Source of the DNA: Rhinopithecus roxellana
Taxonomy: Eukaryota > Chordata > Mammalia > Primates > Cercopithecidae
Reading direction: 5' to 3'
Assembly (NCBI RefSeq): GCF_007565055.1
Contig: NC_044551.1
Span: forward strand, 100,154,266 to 100,218,265
Length of the DNA stretch: 64,000 nucleotides
Position 1 is the first letter of the stretch. Each line of letters begins with the position of its first letter. Both the position numbers and the translations under genes were made by a program. Shown one piece after another: positions 58,711-64,000 of this stretch. The notes below the pieces were generated by a model. The model did not search any database. It saw nothing but the letters and a program-made list of their open reading frames with translations, and was not told where the DNA came from.

Positions 58711-60136
58711 CAAATACTCAGTTTGGAATAATGTGACCACCTAGCCATATAGATAATTCGTGTTTGTCCTTGACATAGCTAAAAGGACCTAGCTGCAATT
58801 TTTTAAATCTAAAAATTTCTTCTTATAGACTTTTGCACAGACAAAAAATAACCTGGTCCTTAAGGTCATTCTTGATGTTAATTGGGAATTGGAAAGAGGT
58901 AGGAGTAAGTTTGTCTCTGTTATGGGAAGAGAAAGGGTGCAAAAATGTGAGTGCTATCATCAGTAATCAAATAGAAATATACATGTGTAATTAAAATTTC
59001 TTAAATTCAGCCAATTCCAAAATAAGGCTAAACCAAAAGATAGTATGACAAGACTGTCTACCTGCTTACTGATTTGCCTGCATAGCTATCAACTAATTTC
59101 ACCGTATGTTTGACTTTGATATAGTATTATCTTTAATTGTTCTTAGATATTTTTTGTTAGTCCACTATTATAAGTTAGTCTATAAAAAAATTTGATTATA
59201 CACACAGTCTTCTGGGAGAACAGGAGCAGGAGTTTGGCATCGTGACATTCTCAGTTTCATAACACTCCCTCCTTCATTTCTTCCTCTCTTAGCAGTCAGC
59301 AGAATAGGCTGACATGAGGGAAATGCCTGCCAAGGAACTTTAGTAGGAGGCAGTTTTTAATTAACAGGGGCCAGAGAAGGTGATAACCCCAAGGGATAGT
59401 GAAAAGAAATTAACATAGAAAAGCAGTTCCACGCTTCTGTGGGTCCCAAAAGGCCAGTCGTATTAGTGGTGTCTGTTCTGATTGAACTTTTGCTGTGTCT
59501 TTTTATTGATTCAGTTGTCAGTATCTGACAAAAGGACCGGGCTCGTCAGTTGTTTGCTCATGGTAGAGGATTATGGCTGGAAACTGCTTCCTTGTATGGC
59601 TGACTGAAGAGCGAGAGCTGTCGTTGTGGTTATCATTTCACAGACATGATTAATGTTATTGGGCTTTATGTAAGAATTAAGTGTGTGTACACACACAGCT
59701 GGACAGGCTTACTTTGGATTTTTTGAGCCTCATTATTCTCTTAGTTCTTTGCTCGGTTTTCCAAAAACTTCTTTAATTATTAAATTATTTTAAAATGCAA
59801 TTTCAGGGATAATAATTACATTGACTGTTGCAGCCACTTTTTTTTCCTGCTATTTACCAAATCCTTGGCTTAACAAGCATTTTAAAAGAATAATATCCTG
59901 TGATTAAATATTTCAAGTTTCTCTCTCAAAGATGAAAACGAATAGTAAATAAAGCTTGTAAAGAACTTGTGAAATCAGCTCATGTAGCAAGGAGGAGAAG
60001 GTAGGGGTTTTCTTTTTAACTGCCTAAGAGAGTGCCTTGAGCTGGTAAGCACAGGGTGTGCCTCAGGAGAGCTTTGGTGCTTTAGCACAGTGAGAACAAA
60101 AACACAGTTTCTTAAAAATATTTTAAGAATGTTTTG
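58711..60136. other. Unique interval
   Basis: No transposable element recognised. 59200-59720 is GC-balanced for this window and holds a perfect 16-bp palindrome at 59681-59696 (GT-run meeting AC-run). No coding signal. Confidence 0.4.
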
Positions 60137-60300
60137 TAGCCGGGCGTAGTGGCGAGCGCCTGTAGTCCCAGCTACTCGGGAGGCTGAGGCAGGAGAATGG
60201 CGTAAACCCGGGAGGCGGAGCTTACAGTGAGCTGAGATCTGGCCACTGCACTCCAGCCTGGGCGACAGAGCGAGACTCCGTCTCAAAAAAAAAAAAAAAA
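60137..60300 (+). mobile_element. 5'-truncated AluY of Old World monkey type, 12-bp target-site duplication
   Basis: Starts within the Alu middle region ('tagccgggcgtagtgg') and keeps the right half and a 16-nt A tail. The perfect duplication 'aagaatgttttg' lies at 60125-60136 and 60299-60310. Diagnostic bases: 'ggcgtaaaccc' instead of 'ggcgtgaaccc', 'gagctgag', and 'gatctggccactg' where human AluY has 'gatcgcgccactg'. The last is best explained as 'gatccggcc' of cercopithecid AluYR-type subfamilies after CpG decay, since two transversions from the human form would otherwise be needed. Most other CpGs are intact, so it is the youngest repeat seen. Confidence 0.93.
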
Positions 60301-60310
60301 GAATGTTTTG

Positions 60311-60679
60311 GACACCATGTGGGTCTTTTTAACTCTCTAAGAACCAAGCTAATTCTAGAATTCTATGTATGTTTACCAGTTTAATTGTATACATTTTCTA
60401 AAATAATGGCAGACTTTAACTTTATACTTTTCCAAAAAGTGCAGTGATAATTACTTTTTCTAAATTCAAATAATATTTGTATTATTTACTTACTTGAAAC
60501 ACAGTATTTACTAAGATCATTTCATAAGAAAATATCAGGACTCTGATACTAATACATTCCCTACAGCTTGTCTTCTTTTTCCTTTTCTTCTTCTTTTTGA
60601 GGTTTGTGCACCCATTTATAAAGAAATGGCTCTATTAGAGTTACATGTCCCTCAGGTCTAAATTTAATAAGCATCTAGA
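60311..60679. other. Unique interval
   Basis: Nothing recognised. Pyrimidine-rich patch at 60571-60600. Confidence 0.4.
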
Positions 60680-61000
60680 TTGGTCTTATCTAAAGTAGAA
60701 GTCATTAGCCACATGTAGTAATTGATCACTTGAAATGTGGCCAGTTTGAATTGGGATGTACTTTAAGTGTAAAGTATACACTAAATTGTGTAGGTCTGGT
60801 ATGAAAAAGAGAATATACCATATCTCATTAACAATTTTTATATTAATCACATATTGATGTAGTAATATATTTTTAATGTATTAGGTTAATATATTACCAA
60901 AATTATCTGATTTCTTTTCTTTTTTACATTTTTTATATAGCTACTGGAAAATTTTACATTATATATGTGGGTTATGTTATCTTTCTATCAGACAGTAGTG
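60680..61000 (-). mobile_element. hAT-type non-autonomous DNA transposon (FordPrefect-like)
   Basis: 'gtcattagccacatgtag', 'gatcacttgaaatgtggccag', 'tatctcattaacaatttttatattaatcacatattg' and the terminal 'tctatcagacagtagtg' follow in reverse the order of a common hAT element ('cagtgctgtccaatagaa...agccacatgtggctagtggc'). About 320 bp, near complete. The exact family name is from memory and may be wrong. Confidence 0.7.
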
Positions 61001-61014
61001 ATCTAGATAATAGT

Positions 61015-61200
61015 TAAAGTTAATATTTATTAAGCACTTACTATGTGACACATGCTATTCTAAGTACTTTATTTGCATCATCTCATTTAATTTCAGAATT
61101 ACCATTAGGATAGGTGTTATTATTACCCCTGTTTTATAGACAAGAAAATTTAGTCAAGAATAGTAATTTGCTGAAGATTATGTAACTACATCATACTTCA
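61015..61200 (-). mobile_element. MIR SINE, antisense
   Basis: 'tattaagcacttactatgtgacacatgctattctaagtac', 'catctcatttaatttcagaattacc' and 'gttttatagacaagaaaatt' form a clear reverse MIR. Confidence 0.9.
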
Positions 61201-62639
61201 CTCTCCTTTTAATAATTAAAACATTTTTGAAGTGTCTTCATAATGCTCTGCATAAGACATAGTACTATGCATAGGCAACACACTATAATTGATTACTCTG
61301 TAATATATGCTAGCACAATTCTAGATGAATTTGGGAGGGTTGAAGGTTACCAAACAAATTTTTGCATATGCTGTACAATTAGATATATCAGGTTTAGCAG
61401 AGAAAGCATTAAAGTGCTCACAGAAATTCCCTATTATATTCTAGGGTAAGAAATAGTTTAAATTAATCTGTATTTATAAAAATGTTGAAGTAGAGGTATT
61501 ACCAGAAAAAACTGACAAGTAGTATTTATTTTAGAATGAGCTCTGATTTCAAGTGTCAGGTTTAAGGTCTATACATGTTTGCTAGAGGGGAGAATAAGGA
61601 AGTAGTTATAAACCTATATACCTCTCACATCTTCTACAGAGCTTGAATTATTTTTTGGAGTATAGTGTACTTCTCATCCAAGTTGAGTTAGGAGAAAAAT
61701 CAGAAGCAGGAAAAGGAGAAGAAAAAGAATGCATGAAGAATAGTTGATAAGTATATTTTCTTATGCTGTCTTTAGGAACTGACAGCTCTTCTTTTAACAA
61801 TAGATAATATTAGAAAGACTGCTTCCTAATGGCAAAAAGTTTCTTTGTCATAGACATAAAAGTAAGGGAGGTATATGAATAGACAAAATATCTTTTCTTT
61901 TTTTGTTTCATTTTTCTGCAAATAGTGAGCCAAAAACATGAAACAAGGGAGACAACATCTGAAACTGTTCTGAGATTTCTTGACATTCTTGAATTTGAGG
62001 ACCTGTTTCCATAAGACTCCATTGGCATCTGGACAATAGAAGTCATTTAAAGGGGATTAAACAGTTGGACCTCATATTACATATTGTCAATAAGAATATA
62101 GTTCTATTTTCAAACTGTACTCTGAAAATAGCTGCTGTGAATTTATTTACTTTGTATACTTTTTGGATATTTATACAGCATACACAGAAAAAAAATCATT
62201 TTTTCTTAAGTGTCAAAATCATTATCTTTAAGATAAATTATTGATGTTTAGAGAATTTTTAAATCACATAGTTTTTTAAAAAGTTTCATTCAATATTTAT
62301 TTTTTAAAATTAGAAGTTTTAAAAATACTATTAAGTAGTTCTATTCACTTAATATCTACTTTAATACAAGGTGGTCATGTGACTAATTATATCACCTTGT
62401 TTTCATAATCACAATGTCAGATATTATTTTCCAATTTTTAAAATTGCTAAAGGAATGAAGTTTAGTCATGTCAAGCAATATTTCCAGATTTAAAGGCCAG
62501 TAAAAAGGCGAGCATGAATTTAAAGCAAAAATCAAATAAATCTAATACTTTCTCCCCTCAGTTCTCATCAATGTACATTGTTAGAGTTAATGTTGAATCT
62601 CTATAATAATAATATTTGTTTGCAATGGTTCTCATTCTT
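61201..62639. other. Unique AT-rich interval
   Basis: No gene or repeat recognised. Several short T-rich and A-rich runs. Confidence 0.4.
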
Positions 62640-63130
62640 ATGTCTTACCAAATCCTTTGGAGATCTTAATAGCTAATGAGGCTCACAAGGAAAAACTTCC
62701 ATGTTATAATATTTTCAATTGCTTCCTCTTTAGCCTACATTAATCCTTTCTAATCTACTGTCTTCTACCCCCAATTTTGCCTTCTCCTCTTCAAAAATAA
62801 CTGTCCTTGCTTAAAATCAAACACATTGCAAATTGCTGTAGACTCCTACACGGTTCCTGTTTCCAGATTCTTCTCCCTATATTTATCGTCCATATTGCTA
62901 CCATAGCTATTTTTCTAAAATATACTTTTGCTTGTACAATTTCTTTATTTTAAAATCTGAGGAAATTCTTCTTTGCCTTGTTAGATTTTAAGTTTAAACT
63001 CCTTAGGAAGGTATTCAATGCTTTAACCTCTCTTTCCAGCGTAAGCTCTCACTTTTCCTGGCTTACGCTGCCTATTTTCCAGTTGCACTGAATATACTCA
63101 ATGGCTTCTGCATGAGCTATTGGGAATTAA
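62640..63130 (+). mobile_element. L2 LINE fragment
   Basis: 'attgctaccatagctatttttctaaaatatacttttgcttgtac', 'taaactccttaggaaggtattcaatgc' and 'gcgtaagctctcacttttcctgg' follow the L2 order ('gatctttttaaaatataaatctgatc...aaactccttagcatggc'). Upstream limit uncertain. Confidence 0.65.
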
Positions 63131-64000
63131 ATGTCTGAATCCTTCCAGTGGAGTACCATTTCACCACATGTGTGTGGTCACAGCCAGAGATGAATTCATA
63201 ACAGATTCCTGAAGCCTGCAGGCTTTGTATGCTCTGGTTGTTATTTGATGATTCAGATGCACACTGCCAAACCTTTGTAAGCCTGAAGTTTTATCTGATA
63301 GATTCCAGAAAAATGCCTGAAGGAACTTTGGCCTTTTCCAGCTCCAAATAAAATCTGAAACCACTTCCTGCTGGAAAATGTAAATTTGGTCCTGATGGAT
63401 TTTACTTCTCTATTGTCGTAATTTAGGTCAGAATAATAGATTTGAGATAATATTTATTATTCCTAAAAACAAATCCTAGAAAAAGTATTGACAGATGATA
63501 TTTTAATTGGTTTGGTCTCTCCAGTTACCCAGTTATTAAATAATCATGAAACCTCTTCTGTTTAACAACTGCTTGAGGTATTTTGTATTCTTGCTTCAAA
63601 GTAGAGCAGTTTCTAGCTGCTAACACTGTGATTGATTTTTTCCATATCAAATACAATGTTACGGTCTATTGTTTCCATAGCAAACATATAGCATCTGTCT
63701 CCAAACTCAGACTGTGATCCTGTGCTAGCCAGTAATACTTTATATGACCACATCCTTCCATTACAAGTATGAGTGGATTAATATTGATTTTTTTCCCTCC
63801 TGTCCAAGACTGAAGTTCTGTCTTAGCTATAATTTACACAGCTGGTATATAAGGATATGCTTGCTCCTCCTTACTTTCATGGTAAGTAGTATTGTTTTGT
63901 CTGAAAATCAGTTTACTCTATTTTTAACCCATACATAGGTTGAAAAGTCTGCATACTTTGCAGTTCCAGCCATTTATATTGCCACATGTTTCCAATAACA
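63131..64000. other. Unique interval to window end
   Basis: No gene or repeat recognised. 63170-63360 is GC-balanced; frames are short. Confidence 0.4.

Overview
This window is nuclear DNA from a primate, and I see no cellular protein-coding exon, RNA gene or CpG island in it. It reads as AT-rich intergenic or deep intronic sequence built largely from interspersed repeats. The best lineage marker is the 5'-truncated AluY at 60137-60300. It carries two bases in the right arm (the CCGGCC-derived 'atctggcc' in place of 'atcgcgcc') and 'ggcgtaaacc', which match Old World monkey AluYR-type subfamilies rather than human AluY. The 3' UTR wording of the youngest-looking L1 (8100-10832) and the presence of catarrhine-grade L1PA elements agree. 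I therefore infer a cercopithecid (macaque, baboon or guenon grade), not human.

Layout. 1-1386: a MaLR LTR remnant, an L1 ORF2 fragment and a (GT)n(GA)n(GT)n microsatellite. 1387-8099: mostly unique AT-rich DNA with one antisense Alu, two L2 pieces and an unnamed ancient repeat. 8100-10832: a 5'-truncated L1 whose ORF2 is still open for almost 2.6 kb but has lost a catalytic aspartate, has a frameshifted C-terminus and a 3' UTR cut short. 10833-14618: ancient L1, AluS with a clear target-site duplication, MER5-like DNA transposon, Alu monomer.

14619-30671 is the most structured region: a nested stack at least three insertions deep. An antisense MaLR (ERVL-type) provirus remnant (LTR, internal region, half LTR) was split by an old L1 that is itself 5'-inverted. 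Two younger L1s then landed in that old L1: a 5.7-kb L1PA carrying a near-complete twin-priming inversion (16823-22554, 14-bp target-site duplication) and a 6.6-kb full-length but decayed antisense L1 (about 23164-29778). Three L1 A-runs inside this stack have expanded to 28-50 nt.

30672-64000: mainly unique DNA seeded with ancient mammalian repeats (L2, MIR, MER5-like, a complete 836-bp Tigger/MER2 transposon, a hAT-type transposon), an AluJ, a 330-bp (CCTT)-rich polypyrimidine tract, several microsatellites, a 3.2-kb antisense ancient L1 (53600-56830), a tiny 3'-end L1 insertion with its own target-site duplication, and the diagnostic AluY. Nothing here forms an operon or pathway. The genes present (L1 ORF1 and ORF2) are retrotransposon relics, each broken in ways described below. 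Repeat family names come from recognition of consensus wording, not from a database run.
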